A stretch of DNA of 64,000 nucleotides from NCBI RefSeq assembly GCF_901933205.1, contig NC_044573.1:87192546-87256545 (forward strand), read 5' to 3'. This DNA comes from Camarhynchus parvulus (lineage: Eukaryota; Chordata; Aves; Passeriformes; Thraupidae). Position 1 is the first letter of the stretch. The number at the start of each line of letters is the position of its first letter. Positions 22,901 through 32,970 of this stretch are shown one piece after another. A program made the translations under genes and the position numbers. The notes beneath the pieces are model-generated. The model was not told where the DNA came from. It made no database searches and saw only the letters and a list, made by a program, of their open reading frames with translations.

Positions 22901-25900
22901 TTCGATTTCTCTATTTTATTCAGCAGCATTGCAAATCATCCCATTGGATAAAATTGCTTTAATAGAAGGAGTCTTTCACAATAAGTAATAAATCTAAGCA
23001 TATATACCTATATTCAAATATATTTGTAAATAAATAGAACCATGGAAGTTGAAAAATTATTATTCCAGGTTTGGTGTAAAAAGTGTGATGCCAGGATTTT
23101 GTAAAAATCTGGACTGGATTTAAACACGTTCACATTCTCAGGGGGGAACAGGCCAACAGAGTCATCTTTGGGCTGATACAACTCTCTTAACAAAATGTGA
23201 TGTGGGCAGAGTCAGAACCATATAAAAGTTAATGAGACTTTTCCCGTAAGCTTGAATTTGATCTCATTTTGAAAACAATGTCAAAAAGTTATAAATCAAA
23301 TAAGATTTCTCTAAACTTCTAATATGTCTACCTAATTATGCATCTTCAGTCTGGCTTTGGCTTTATCCTATGTAAATGATATCAATGACTTTACAGATCC
23401 AAATAATTTAAAAGATTGCTTCCTGCACTTTGGTTTGAAAAGTGATTCATGTGGGAAGATAAGGATTTATTTTCATCACCATGGAGCTTATAGGCTAAAT
23501 TGTGGGTTATTTATGGAAGAGGAAACTAGAAATACAGAACACTTACCCTGTTCTTGTGAGATACAATAAAATTGGACTTGATCGAAAATTGTTGAAATTT
23601 CATCTTAAATTGTAGTGTTATCATATATTTCCTACCAAGGAGTAGAGTGTTTCGATAAACAAGTAATTGGCAGGGTTTATCTGTAAGTATACCAGCTGCT
23701 GTGGGAACTGAGATTAGTTCAGCTCCAGTGACTTTAATGTGTAAGGTATCAAACACTGTCAGTCTGACAGTTTTATAAATGTAGAAAAAAGCCTGTGACA
23801 AGCTGCAGGTAGCCAAGAAACCTCTGAGCAGAGGCTGGGATTAATCTGTTCGATGAATATGCACTAGCCATACCTAAGCAGGTAGATCCACAACAGAGTA
23901 AGATTCACCAAAATCCCTCTTTGTTCCTGATAGAGCTGAATCAACATCTCTTTTACCAGCAATTCATCAAAAATATAGCATTTTTTCAGATTTTGTCAAA
24001 AAAATAGAAAAAAATTCAGTTGGTCACTTCAGTGTTTTGTTTGATTGAAATGAAGCACCTTTTACAAATTTTATAAGAAAAAGATCACAATGTTCTGTTG
24101 AAAATTTGTTAGCCCATTTTTAAGCATCCATGACTGTACAATATATAATGTTAGATATAATAATTTTTGTGGTGACATACTTTAAAAGTTTCCATTTGCC
24201 TAAAATATGTGTGAAAGTTACTTTCCACTTCAAAAAAGTAAGAAACTGTTGCACCCACAACTGCTCCTACACTTGTCGAAAGTTTTCAAAAATAGCTGCA
24301 TGTACAGTTAAGACTCAGAAACTGGAAAAAATGCCTACAAATTACTCTTTTACTAAAACCCATCATTTCAAAGAAATGCTGTAACTTCAGAGCTAGGCCA
24401 ACTGCTGGTGTAGTTTTTAATACATGTTATTAGGAGTCCATCTCTTAGACCTCAGATAGACCTCTTTCTTCAAAAATTCACCATATTAAGTATCTTCCAG
24501 TAGGTTCCTGGATTAAATGAAATGTTCACTCCATTTGTGCAAATTGTGGTTTGATCACTGCTTTCATTTTCTTACATTGGAAGACTTGAACTTGGGGTAG
24601 TTTTCTGAGAAAAAGTGAGCACAGTCCTACAATGAAAGCCAGGCAGGTCCAACACCCTGCTCAGCTCCTTGTTTTCCTTGCTGTGGAAAACATATTCACC
24701 CTCTCCTGCCAGGGCTGCTGCAGCATCCATACCATCAGTGCATGTATTGTATGATACACTACACCTGTTGCATGTATGCAGTGCACACAGAAATGCCTCA
24801 TTTCAGGTTTGTGTGTGCATATACATAGCACATGGAGCATATAATAACTGATAACTTATTCAGAGACCAGAATAGGGCCTTCTCACAGCCCATAGAGGTG
24901 GCTCAGCGCTGAGTCCAGGGATCCATCCCTTCCTTAGTGAATGTTTCACTGGCTATGTAGAACAGAGAAGCTCTGGAGCAGCTAGGGCCCTCTGTGTTTG
25001 AATTCCTCTATAAACAAAACTTACCTGAGTGTACAAAGCCAACAGGAAAGTCACAGGAAGGTCTCATGTTTTATGCTTGTGGCTCTGCATTTGTGGCCAC
25101 TTGTCCCACCTCTCCATCCTGTGTCCAGGGCTTATATGACACTCCCAACTGAAATGTTTCCTTTGCATATTTGATCAAAACCAATGGATTCATTACATCA
25201 GGGAAAAAAAGAGTTACCCCACGTTTGGAAAATAAAATTTGTAACAGCTCCCAGTTTTCCAACAGTTGGAATTTTTAGCACATAAGCCACCAAAGTGACT
25301 TCTTGGTGAGAAGCCTAACAGAAAAAGGAAACTCCATGGGAATGGGGCCCAGAAAAACAGGGTTAGATCCCATTTGATGTTAATTTGGTTCTAGGTGGAG
25401 CATTGCTCCACACTGTAATTACAGTAATATGTGAAAAAGAAAAATAAGTCTAATTGATAAGTAAGAGCCAATTCTGCTCTGATACACAGAATAACATTAA
25501 CATTTTAAAATCAAAAGGGAGAATATTCCAAAATAAAAGTCATAGTAACAAGCTGTTCCCCTGCAGCAGAGTGAAAGGTAATGCTATACAAATGAAGTGC
25601 TATTGGAGCTCGTACTTACTCAAAGTCTGAAAATTGCATTGGATCAAATGGCAAAGGTAGAATTATTCCTACCACTGGCATACATCTAGGTCTTTTCCCT
25701 CCTTTTAATTACTTTTGTCAAAATTGATAGCTAATTTGGCTCACATATGTATGATTTCCAATACAGATCTCAAATCTGATTCTTATTACTAAAAGCGCAA
25801 ATTTTTCATTTCTGTTTTCTGTTTTTATTTTTAGGTGAAACTGTCTACATTATTGCTTACTCCTCCTGCATAGCTCTCATCCTAGGAATAGTCTTGTTGA

Positions 25901-27028
25901 CTCTCCTAAAGATCAGGTAATTTGATAGAGATATTAATCACTGGTTCTAGGAAATTGAAAAAACAGAAAATAAAATGTTTTGACTTAGTTAAAAGGTGGG
26001 CATTGTGATTGTCTTTAAAAACAGTCCAGCATGTCCCAGTGATGGAAAGAACTGACATTGCGGGTGTCAGCAGGGAAGAGTGAAATACGAGATGTATCTA
26101 CAATGCCCTCCATTCATGCAGAGATCCCAGGCTTTGGGAGGTTTCATTTCCTGTCCCATGGCAGGGGAAGGTGAAATCTGAATTCAAAAATTCTGTGAGA
26201 CTACGTTCCTAGCCCCATAGCAGGCAGGGGTAATGCAAAAAGGAAATGAGAATATTCAGCATTATAACATATTTTGAAACCAAATCGTGAATGCTGCTAT
26301 TGTAGCTAATATTCTTGCCAAATGCCATTTTTGCTCATAGGAGTCTGTAAACAACACCCACCATCCCTGCCATCCTTTTCCCCCTTCTCTCCTTCCCTCC
26401 CTCCCTCCCTCCCTCTGTATGAGAAACTGCCCACACACCAATGCTTGGTAAGAAAACAGAAATGTGCATTCACTTAGTTAAATGAACATGGCCTTTTCTT
26501 AAATGATACATTTTCTTGGACCAAATTAAATGGCCAGATTTCAAGAATTACACTGTCAGATGATAGGTAACAGAACATGATGTAGCATGAGCTATATATA
26601 GTGGGAGGTATATTGAGTCAAATTTCATTATTAAGTTCTGAGGCAGATCAAAGAGGAATTGTAGAAAAATGCAAAAGGCAAGTCAAGGATATATGGGAAC
26701 AGAGGCTTTCTCTTTAGGTTTGCAGTTACAGAAATATCAGCATATAAAGAAAATTCAGATTTAAAGAATACAGAAAATGGAAGAAAGAACAATGCATAAA
26801 TAACAATGAAGGGGATTATTTTATACCACAGTGTTCATCATAAAAAGAGGAGAAATTTGCCACTAATTTCAATTAAGCCAAAGTTCAAACCAAAAGCTGT
26901 GTAGTTTATTGTTAAATACATGCACATTCTTTGTTTTCAGAGCCTGCAAAATAAAACATGAGTCAAGAAGTCCCTCGCCAGACCATTCTTCTGAAACATT
27001 TATGGCCCATTATAAAAGTCACAGATGA
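1955..27028 (+). CDS. GFRAL: GDNF receptor alpha-like (GDF15 receptor), nine core coding exons
   Basis: Joining 1955-1982, 6360-6494, 11728-11880, 14530-14586, 15224-15551, 17508-17767, 20779-20877, 25835-25916 and 26941-27028 gives one 409-codon frame plus TGA; I recall human GFRAL as 394 residues. Every border is GT/AG and every phase matches. The product has a signal peptide (about residues 1-24), a ten-cysteine D1 (about 26-101), D2 (about 132-210) and D3 (about 220-316). A stalk, one hydrophobic helix (about 357-379) and a tail of about 30 residues follow. Recognisable blocks are CQAAIRFFY in D2 and CKAAY in D3. In mammals GFRAL is a hindbrain receptor that binds GDF15 through D2 and recruits RET; function here is inferred from homology. 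HMGCLL1 follows tail to tail, as in human. An additional exon at 13396-13803 may belong to the gene and would lengthen it to 545 residues. Confidence 0.93.
1983..6359 (+). other. GFRAL intron 1
   Basis: A 4.4-kb phase 1 intron. It holds the 3' half of the CpG island and the solo LTR. I see no other feature in the AT-rich remainder. Confidence 0.7.
4595..5852 (-). mobile_element. Solo LTR of an endogenous retrovirus, antisense in GFRAL intron 1
   Basis: A 1258-base element starts TGTCATGG and ends CCACGACA, which are imperfect inverted termini. It is flanked on both sides by the same five bases, GTGAA (4590-4594 and 5853-5857), a target-site duplication. On the minus strand an AATAAA (complement of 4714-4719) lies about 125 bases from the element end, as expected near an R/U5 border. 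There is no internal gag-pol-env sequence, so this is a solo LTR left by recombination. Five-base duplications occur in ERVL-type and some other retroviruses; the family is not fixed. Its GC- and CT-rich body explains the many open frames at 4700-5900. Confidence 0.88.
6360..6494 (+). CDS. GFRAL: GFRAL exon 2: end of signal peptide and first half of D1
   Basis: Acceptor TTTTTACAG ends at 6359; donor GTAATT starts at 6495; phases 1 and 1. The peptide includes CLYLREQC and VVEDAC, matching the human CTYLREQC and VMEDAC blocks, and supplies the first four D1 cysteines. A possible N-glycosylation site, NIS, lies at the end. Confidence 0.92.
6866..7001 (+). mobile_element. CR1 LINE 3' end fragment
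   Basis: Contains the typical CR1 3' segment (GTTCAAGGCCAGGTTGGATG, then CCCTTCCAA and a TTCTATG-type tail) in the plus orientation. It is only about 135 bases, a 5'-truncated copy in GFRAL intron 2. Confidence 0.85.
8029..8095 (-). mobile_element. Possible degraded CR1 fragment
   Basis: CCTAGAATAG, then GAGGTTGGAAAGATCTCC and GGAGATCTATCCAA, resembles the antisense CR1 3' tail with several changes. The extent is uncertain. Confidence 0.4.
9893..10796 (-). mobile_element. CR1 LINE, 0.9-kb 5'-truncated copy, antisense
   Basis: Starts with the AATCATAGAATCAT tail typical of the reversed CR1 3' end, then TTGGAAGGGACCTTAGAGAT. It continues through the 3' UTR into the end of ORF2. On the minus strand at about 10,515-10,860 the frame reads DGTKLCGALGTLEGRDAPGG, similar to the C-terminal end of the CR1 reverse-transcriptase protein. 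Stops and frameshifts make it inactive. Confidence 0.92.
11728..11880 (+). CDS. GFRAL: GFRAL exon 3: second half of D1
   Basis: Acceptor TTCTAG ends at 11727, with a weak pyrimidine tract; donor GTAACT starts at 11881; phases 1 and 1. The peptide contains RCKAEDSVGC, FRNCVC and TTLLGKAC. These give the remaining six D1 cysteines and align with the human PCKMRNSSYC, FKECLC and NKLLGKKC blocks. Exons 2 and 3 together make a complete ten-cysteine domain. Confidence 0.9.
11881..14529 (+). other. Interval between GFRAL exons 3 and 4
   Basis: If the candidate exon 13396-13803 is used, this divides into introns 11881-13395 and 13804-14529, both phase 1. Apart from that exon the interval is AT-rich with no repeat or element I recognise. 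Confidence 0.65.
13396..13803 (+). CDS. GFRAL: Extra GDNF-receptor-type domain exon inside GFRAL (candidate cassette exon)
   Basis: The segment is open for its full 408 bases (136 codons). The acceptor CTATTTCTGCAG ends at 13395 and a strong donor GTGAGA starts at 13804. Both ends are phase 1, so it splices in frame between exon 3 and exon 4. The peptide has ten cysteines spaced C-x6-C-x5-C-x10-C-x6-C-x7-C-x14-C-x-C-x7-C-x11-C, the pattern of a GDNF-receptor domain. The blocks CREQPRCSAAHRSF and CLLAWKELRTTPLGRCTC resemble D1 of GFR-alpha 1 and 2 (C..EQ.C...YR; C..A...L...PL..C.C). An acidic linker of about 15 residues ends the exon. It is much more GC- and CpG-rich than its neighbours. Human GFRAL, as I recall it, has nothing here. 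The frame stays open upstream to 13299, so an unspliced ORF is formally possible, but that AT-rich stretch shows no homology. Inclusion in mRNA is inferred. Confidence 0.72.
14530..14586 (+). CDS. GFRAL: GFRAL exon 4: D1-D2 linker
   Basis: A 57-base exon with acceptor TTTTTTTCTAG and donor GTAAGT (14587), phases 1 and 1. It encodes NISMETKLQWGLSALSKQ, aligned with human NVKEDKFKWNLTTRSHH. It includes a possible N-glycosylation site and no cysteine. Confidence 0.88.
14587..15223 (+). other. GFRAL intron before exon 5
   Basis: A 637-base phase 1 intron; nothing recognised in it. Confidence 0.7.
15224..15551 (+). CDS. GFRAL: GFRAL exon 5: complete D2 and start of D3
   Basis: Acceptor GGTTTTAG ends at 15223; donor GTGAGT starts at 15552; phases 1 in and 2 out. 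All ten D2 cysteines lie in this exon (C-x6-C-x5-C-x10-C-x5-C-x4-C-x21-C-x-C-x6-C-x11-C), with the highly conserved block CQAAIRFFYGNMPF. In the human structure D2 is the GDF15-binding domain. The exon ends with CLNAVQMC and ENELC, the first D3 cysteines. Confidence 0.95.
15552..17507 (+). other. GFRAL intron between exons 5 and 6
   Basis: A 2.0-kb phase 2 intron that interrupts D3. It contains the 42-base palindrome at 16711-16752 and nothing else recognised. Confidence 0.7.
16711..16752. repeat. Perfect 42-bp AT-rich palindrome
   Basis: Two 21-base arms, 16711-16731 and 16732-16752, are exact reverse complements with no spacer, composed of ACATATA and TGTTAT motifs. The symmetry stops exactly at these positions. 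It could form a hairpin or cruciform. Confidence 0.9.
17508..17767 (+). CDS. GFRAL: GFRAL exon 6: remainder of D3
   Basis: A very long pyrimidine tract precedes acceptor CTACCAG (ends 17507); donor GTGAGT starts at 17768; phases 2 in and 1 out. The peptide has FRSKCWRHVTKKC, DCKAAYVSSWGT, ECTC and MLHSKSCF, matching human FQSKCWQRVTRKC, DCKAAYIDILGT, QCTC and MLHRKSCF. D3 is the domain facing RET in the mammalian complex. Confidence 0.95.
17768..20778 (+). other. GFRAL intron between exons 6 and 7
   Basis: A 3.0-kb phase 1 intron. A small CTTGTAA-type repeat lies at about 19075-19112. GC-richer sequence at 18,440-18,640 and 19,640-19,960 was not recognised. Confidence 0.65.
20779..20877 (+). 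CDS. GFRAL: GFRAL exon 7: juxtamembrane stalk
   Basis: Acceptor ATATCCAG ends at 20778; donor GTGAGT starts at 20878; phases 1 and 1; 99 bases. The encoded stalk is poorly conserved but keeps a KG..., KI..., H-S-x-x-N-G-E register with human through the next exon. An alternative internal donor, GTAAAT at 20814, is also present. Confidence 0.82.
20878..25834 (+). other. GFRAL intron between exons 7 and 8
   Basis: A 5.0-kb phase 1 intron. A short TTTATTTCT repeat lies near 21358-21382. Nothing else recognised. Confidence 0.65.
25835..25916 (+). CDS. GFRAL: GFRAL exon 8: transmembrane helix
   Basis: Acceptor TTTTTAG ends at 25834; donor GTAATT starts at 25917; phases 1 in and 2 out. It encodes GETVYIIAYSSC followed by a run of I, L, V, G and A ending in a basic stop-transfer residue pair (K, R). 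This corresponds to human GEVIYAAMCM and its helix. Confidence 0.92.
25917..26940 (+). other. GFRAL intron between exons 8 and 9
   Basis: A 1.0-kb phase 2 intron containing a TCCC simple repeat at about 26392-26416. Nothing else recognised. Confidence 0.7.
26392..26416. repeat. (TCCC)n simple repeat
   Basis: About six TCCC units in a pyrimidine-rich stretch of the last GFRAL intron. Confidence 0.85.
26941..27028 (+). CDS. GFRAL: GFRAL exon 9: cytoplasmic tail and stop codon
   Basis: Acceptor TTGTTTTCAG ends at 26940. The tail is about 29 residues and ends at TGA (27026-27028). It begins RACKIKHESRSPSPDHSS and is serine- and proline-rich with no catalytic motif, as expected for a receptor that relies on RET for signalling. 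The tail shows little identity to the human one. Confidence 0.88.
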
Positions 27029-27092
27029 ACTACTCTGTTGCTTGTGCTTTTTAAGGCTATTCCTGAAAGCCAGCCTGTTGTACATATGCGAT

Positions 27093-27098
27093 AATAAA
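27093..27098 (+). terminator. Polyadenylation signal of GFRAL
   Basis: A canonical AATAAA lies 65 bases after the GFRAL stop. Another AATAAA occurs near 27366, so a longer 3' UTR is possible. Confidence 0.55.
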
Positions 27099-29179
27099 AT
27101 ATATATTAGAAAAACTACTATAAATTATGAAATTTTGTAGTTAAGCATACAAAATATTTTTATATTTATTATTTTTAGCCTTTCAAAAGCTGAAAAAAGG
27201 GGTAAAAATGGTAAATCTGTGCTCTCTCTTATTTGTGTAGATTCACAGATCTGTCCTGAGCTGTACATTTCATACATTTTTAGATGCACATGAAACTGGT
27301 ATAAATGCTGTATCAACAATGGCAATCTTTGAAGCCCACCCTTTCTGATCTCAACTCACCCGGAAGAAATAAAAAAAATCCACTCAGAAACATTTTAGAG
27401 ACCTGATAAAGAGCACATATGTGGCAGTTTTGTATACCTGGCTCCCAGGTACCAAGTACCTGAAGCAGCAGTCACAGCAAAGCTGCCTGTAGTTTGATGG
27501 TGGAGCACTTCAAGGGTAGGAAGAGATCAGGATTACAACCCCCCATGAACTAAAATGATTCTCTGGAATAATGCTTTGACTCCAAAATGTTGTTGCTGAA
27601 AATGTTTTCAATTTCTCCTCCAATATGCTCCTAAAAGATATGAGTGGGGTTTATGACTTTGAATACAATAACTTTAGAAAACATTTTTTTGGTCTGAATG
27701 CCCAGTGGAGAAAGTCACTTGCTTGGGGCTGCAGTGCCTGCTTCTCAAGAGAGAAGCTGTGACCCATCTCACCATCTGTGTTTCCTATTCATTGTACCTA
27801 GGCAAGACACAAAGTGCCTAATTGTCCCCTTGCACTGTATTGGGAGCCATGGTCCCTGAACACCAGCCTGGATCCCACCTTGTGGCTCTAAGCTCTGGAT
27901 TTCTCTCTATAGCTGAGTTGTTTGGCTAGATTTAAGCTTCTCTTTACTACCAGTGAGTTGTCTTTGTTAAATCTTTGTGACAATCTAGTCCTGGTGAGCA
28001 CAAAATAATGGACTGCTGTTTCTTATTCAGCTGTTACCATGAATAGCACATGTATTGCCTTGTTATAATAGCATTTGATTAATTAACTTTATTTCAAATG
28101 TGATTAGTTTTAATTTTGTTTGAATTATCACTAAATGTAACTCACCTCCAGTTCTGACCACGAGACCAATGGTCTAGGGCCACATCTAGTGATAGATGAC
28201 AGATCTAGGACTAGAAATTAATGTGATCAGAAAAGCAAGAATCTCTACTCTTCTATGTGACTCTTGCTTCTCGCTTTGGTAGCCTGCAAAATTATTACTG
28301 TAGAGCAAAATCTTAAGTGTGCAGTTCTGTTGGGGAGAGGCTTAGAAATCTTACACAATTAATACAACTTGGATTTTCTCTGTCTCTACTATCTGCATAA
28401 ACCAAAGAAAGTCCTTCTTGTTTTGCAATCAAATGTTCTGTCATTACTAAGTCAGCATTTGGACAAAACCACAGAAACAGAGAAGTGAAGTTCATTTGTT
28501 AATCAAAAAGATCTGCTTTAGCAATCCAGCAATTTGCAGCATCTGGCCTAACCCTCACCAAAGTGCTATATTCATATTCTTAATTTTGAAACTGTGAAGT
28601 GGGAAGATTTCAAACTGAAAATAGTTTTGGGAATATCTTGGATAAAAACATTTCATTACACAGGAAATGTACTTTTGACATGAAACCTGTGCTGGTTTTC
28701 AGTCTGACTTCAAAAACCAGTGAATCTTCCATTCACAAAATTCGAGGAGATACATTTAAATTCAGATTTTATTAAACCTCAATCAACAACAACAAACAAA
28801 ATTACCTTCTGTCTTAGAAACTTTTTTTTTCTAATTATCTTATATTTAGATGCTAGAAACCCAGCTTAAAGATGTGCTTAGACACACACACACACTCACA
28901 AACAAGTATGTAAAATGTATTTGAAACTGAGGCTATGTTACTCAGAGAGACAGCAAGATATTTAGTGGCTCTTGTGTTCTTCTGCAATTTCACAGGCTCT
29001 CTCTTAAGAGATGACTTAGATGCTTAATGGGAAAAGTACATTCCCTCCACTCCATGTGTACAAAGTAGTCTGTCAATTGTATCCAGGTGTTAGTTGTTAA
29101 ATAAAGGAATTTCTGCTGGGATGACCTGTATTCATGTGAGCCTGATTATACTCTAACTGCTTCACAGTTTTCTGAACAG

Positions 29180-29238
29180 AGAATCATAGAATCAGTTAGC
29201 TTGCAAAAGACCTTTAAGACATTTGAGTCCGACCATGA
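29180..29238 (-). mobile_element. Short CR1 fragment, antisense
   Basis: AGAATCATAGAATCA, then GACCTTTAAGACATTTGAGTCC, matches the reversed CR1 3' end. Only about 60 bases remain. Confidence 0.7.
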
Positions 29239-32200
29239 TAGAAGAAAAAGCAGTATTTTGTAAAAGCTTCATTATTAAAATATTTTCCCCTGAAATATGA
29301 CACCTGCATCCAATACCCAGATGAGGAAAGTTAAGTCTCTTGATGACAAGATTCCCAGGACACACGTAATTTTGTAGCATTCATCCCCTTCCACTGGAGC
29401 TGGGACATCACAAAGTGAAGAAATGAAGGCTGATTGGGCTAGAGGGAGAAACCAGGAATTTTTGCCTTACAGCACTCTCATCTGAAAGGGAGAATGCTGG
29501 GTTCCAGTATATTCTTTGAAGATTGTTTATGCATTTTATCTAACAATTGTTTCAAATTAAATGTGTGAAGATTTTTGGGACAAGTACACAGGACTAGCTC
29601 TTCCTTGTGCAATGTGAAGCTACAAGGCTCTAAAGCCCAAGTTTCTACTTCTGTCATGTCACAGTGGGTCTTGATTTCTTCAAAATGAACATTTTTCCCT
29701 GGCTGCCTCACCTGCTTGTGTGGTGAAAAGAATGAGATACTTGGATAGGCATGGGCTCAGCCTTTTGAGGCTGTTGTGGGAATCACATCCTGCTGCCCTG
29801 ATCTAGATATCAGACCAAGCTAGGAACACAGAAGATGGATGGAGGCAGCACCAACACCAGAAGACGTCCCATAAAACAGAGAACACCATTCAGTTCTTTT
29901 TAAAAATGACTGTGGTTGTCTTTCCACCAAGGAAAATACTAACCCTTGGGTTCAACTAGTGAAGATAACTAACTGCAGGTCATGTTGAGGTGCTTCAAGA
30001 GTATCATGGGGTAGGGAATTTTGCTGTTGACTTTGCCAAGAAAGTTCCCTCATCAGCATTTTGATGTTTCAGACCACATGCTGAAGTCATTCAGTCTCCC
30101 ATGAAGTGTGTAGGGACATCACTTAGACAGCACAGATTTCTATCCTGCATTGGAACATCTGAAGTTAGATAATGCCTCATTGAATTTTTCGAACTCCTAC
30201 CTCCATTCCTGCCTGTAGCTTTTAATGTTTAGTTAATGGAGGAAAGAAATGTTTCCCCAGTAACTTAAAAGGGATTTGTCTGCTATAAAAACACACAGGA
30301 ACATCAGATTAAAAGGTAATCCTAAGAAAAAACACTCAAAATGGATTACAAGGTAACAAAGTCAACACAGGCATACACGTCAGCGACAGCTTATATTTGC
30401 TAATGCTGTATGCATGAGCTGGTCAGTCAGAGCTGCTGAATCTGGCATAAAACATGAGTATATCAGTTTCAATAAACAGCGAGGCAGATTTTATTTCAGC
30501 TGTAACACCACATATTGCAAAATCACAAATGCATTTAACCAGGCGGATACATGACAATTCCTTGACAAACATATCATCTCTTTGACATTGCTTTCAAAGG
30601 ACTGAGTTGACTTTGGCTGTAGTCCTTCTGCCTGCTGTGTTATTGCAGCAATGAAGATCAACACTGCATTACAGCAGGACTGTAGAGAAAAATAATCTTC
30701 AAAAATATAACAAAAGGAAAGCTGATTAATTTTGATCAGCAAGTCGAGAACTGGAATTCATTTACTCTTATACCTGTTTAGCCACTTTTCTAGATACTTC
30801 ACAATCAGTGAATAGAACTGAAGGCAGTGTCAGAAAACAGAAAAATTCAGCGGCAGAAAGTACTGAATTTCTGATATCCAGTAACTAAACAATATTTCTA
30901 CCCCTTAAACTAAGTAAAAAAAATGGGCAGATCTTATACATTCACACTAACTCTTCGGATCAGCATTACTTCATTTCAACAACACTGATCCCAAACAAAA
31001 GAATTTTATCTCACAGACTTGCAGTCTTCATTTTGTGACTCCTTAATAAAATAATAAAAGTTTTATGACCTCAAATGACACTATTAAGAGAGGAAAATCA
31101 GCCAAAGCCTCTCTGGACTTATTCACAACACTACAATATTTAGTTCTTATTTCATAAGCTCTGGTTATACAGAAAAATGAGCCATTAAAGTGCTGGTCCA
31201 GAGCCAAGTTGCCCGAATACATAAAAGTTTAAACTACAAAGCAAGCTGCTGCTGGAAGAGATTAGAACTGCATGGGATCTATGTCATTGTTGTGTTCTGG
31301 AAGGCACTGAAGAGTGATTATGCCCATACTACTGGAACTGATCAACTTTTCCTCCAACAAACCACACCAGTCATGCCTTCAACAATGTAATATCTTGACT
31401 TAAATTTTTTATAATGACACAGTGATAAGAACACCTGCTCATGGAAGGCAAACACCTGGATGCAAGCCCTCCACAGCCAGGGGGCTACTTCAGGGTGAAG
31501 TGACAGCAATGTATTCAGCTGGGGACAGTCATAGAGACTAAAAGAGCAGACATCACCAGTGAATATAAGCATATAGGTTCTTCTGAATATAAGCAGATCT
31601 ATAATATTGGTACTTCAGAATATAAGCATAAAGGTTTAGGATGTCAGAAGCACAGGAGAGCCTCATCCCATGTCCTGGCATGTTTTTCAAGGGGTATAGT
31701 CTCAGCTGTTTTCCTATGAGCTGAATTCAATGCTGCCTATGCGAGTGATGCATGCTCATGGCATGGCTGTTGGATTCGTCTTTGCTATTAAAAGCAATAG
31801 ATGTTTGTTTTTTGAAACCAGACATTAGGTGTCAAAATGTTCTGCATAGTCAAAATTATGCCAGCCCAGGAAATCAGAGCAGCAGCATTTCACAAACCTA
31901 AAATATGTCAGTAGGCAGACCATAAGATGTCTCAAGATTCTCAGTCATATTACAGCTAAACAAGGATTTTATAGGGACTGCTCACCTGGACCCACCGACC
32001 TAAATTCATCCCAGGTGGCAATTTTGGCACATAAACACTGGGTTGGGGTTTGCTTTTTTTTTATTCTGGCTCTATGTTTCTTTCTCTCATAACAATCCTG
32101 ACAAACAATCTATTTGTCTGTGACCTCCACCCTGGATTACAATAACTCATGATGTGGCTGAAGCTGAACATGTGGGTAAAGTACAGGCTCCAGATGTGAC

Positions 32201-32662
32201 TGCTCATCTTTTCCAATGCTCACATCATTACAGAATAACAGACCTGCAATTAAGGCTCTCCACAAGTTTCCAAGTAGTTTCTAAAACAGACCCAATAAAG
32301 AACTGAGACATTTTAGGTTGTTCATCTGCATGATTTAATAGGTACCCTGTTTCACTGCATAGGGAGAATCAAGAGCCTTGAATCAAGAGCCAACTGTCTG
32401 CAAACCAGACAGTCCAGATGCTGAGAAGCCTAGGATGCACTGTGCACAGAGGCATAAAAATGGGCACTATCTGTTCAGTTCCTTACTTGGCTGATAATTG
32501 AAGGCCTCACCACCACCTTCAAGAAAAAGAACCCTGCCTTGCAGAGGCACTGACATTCTTTTCTTGGGATTTTTCTGGGATTAGTAATTTTTAATTTTCC
32601 ATTCTACCCAGTGGCACAAATTAATACAGATTTATGAGAAAATGTGTTCTTTTTCAGTTCAT

Positions 32663-32970
32663 AATCACAGAATAAGCTGAGTTGGAAGGGATCCACAAGG
32701 ATCATCAAGTCCAGCTCCTGGACCCCGCACATCATCATCCCCAAGAGTCACACCATGTGCCTGAGGCCACTGTCCAAACACTTCCTGAACTCTGTCAGGC
32801 TGTGCTGTGACCACTGCTCTGGGGAGCTGTTCCAGTGCCCAACCACCCTCTGGGTGAAGAACATTTTTCTAATATCCAACCTACACCTCCCCTGACACAA
32901 CTTCAGGCCATTCCCTCAGTTCCTGTCATGGGTGTGTATTTAATCTCCCCAGGCTGAGCAGCAAGTTCAG
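32663..32970 (-). mobile_element. CR1 LINE 3' fragment, antisense
   Basis: AATCACAGAATAAGCTGAG and GTTGGAAGGGATCC, then CCAACCACCCTCTGGGTGAA, ATATCCAACCTACACCTCCC and CAGGCCATTCCCTC, is the reversed CR1 3' region. An apparent internal deletion lies near 32930 before CCCCAGGCTGAGCA. Confidence 0.88.
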
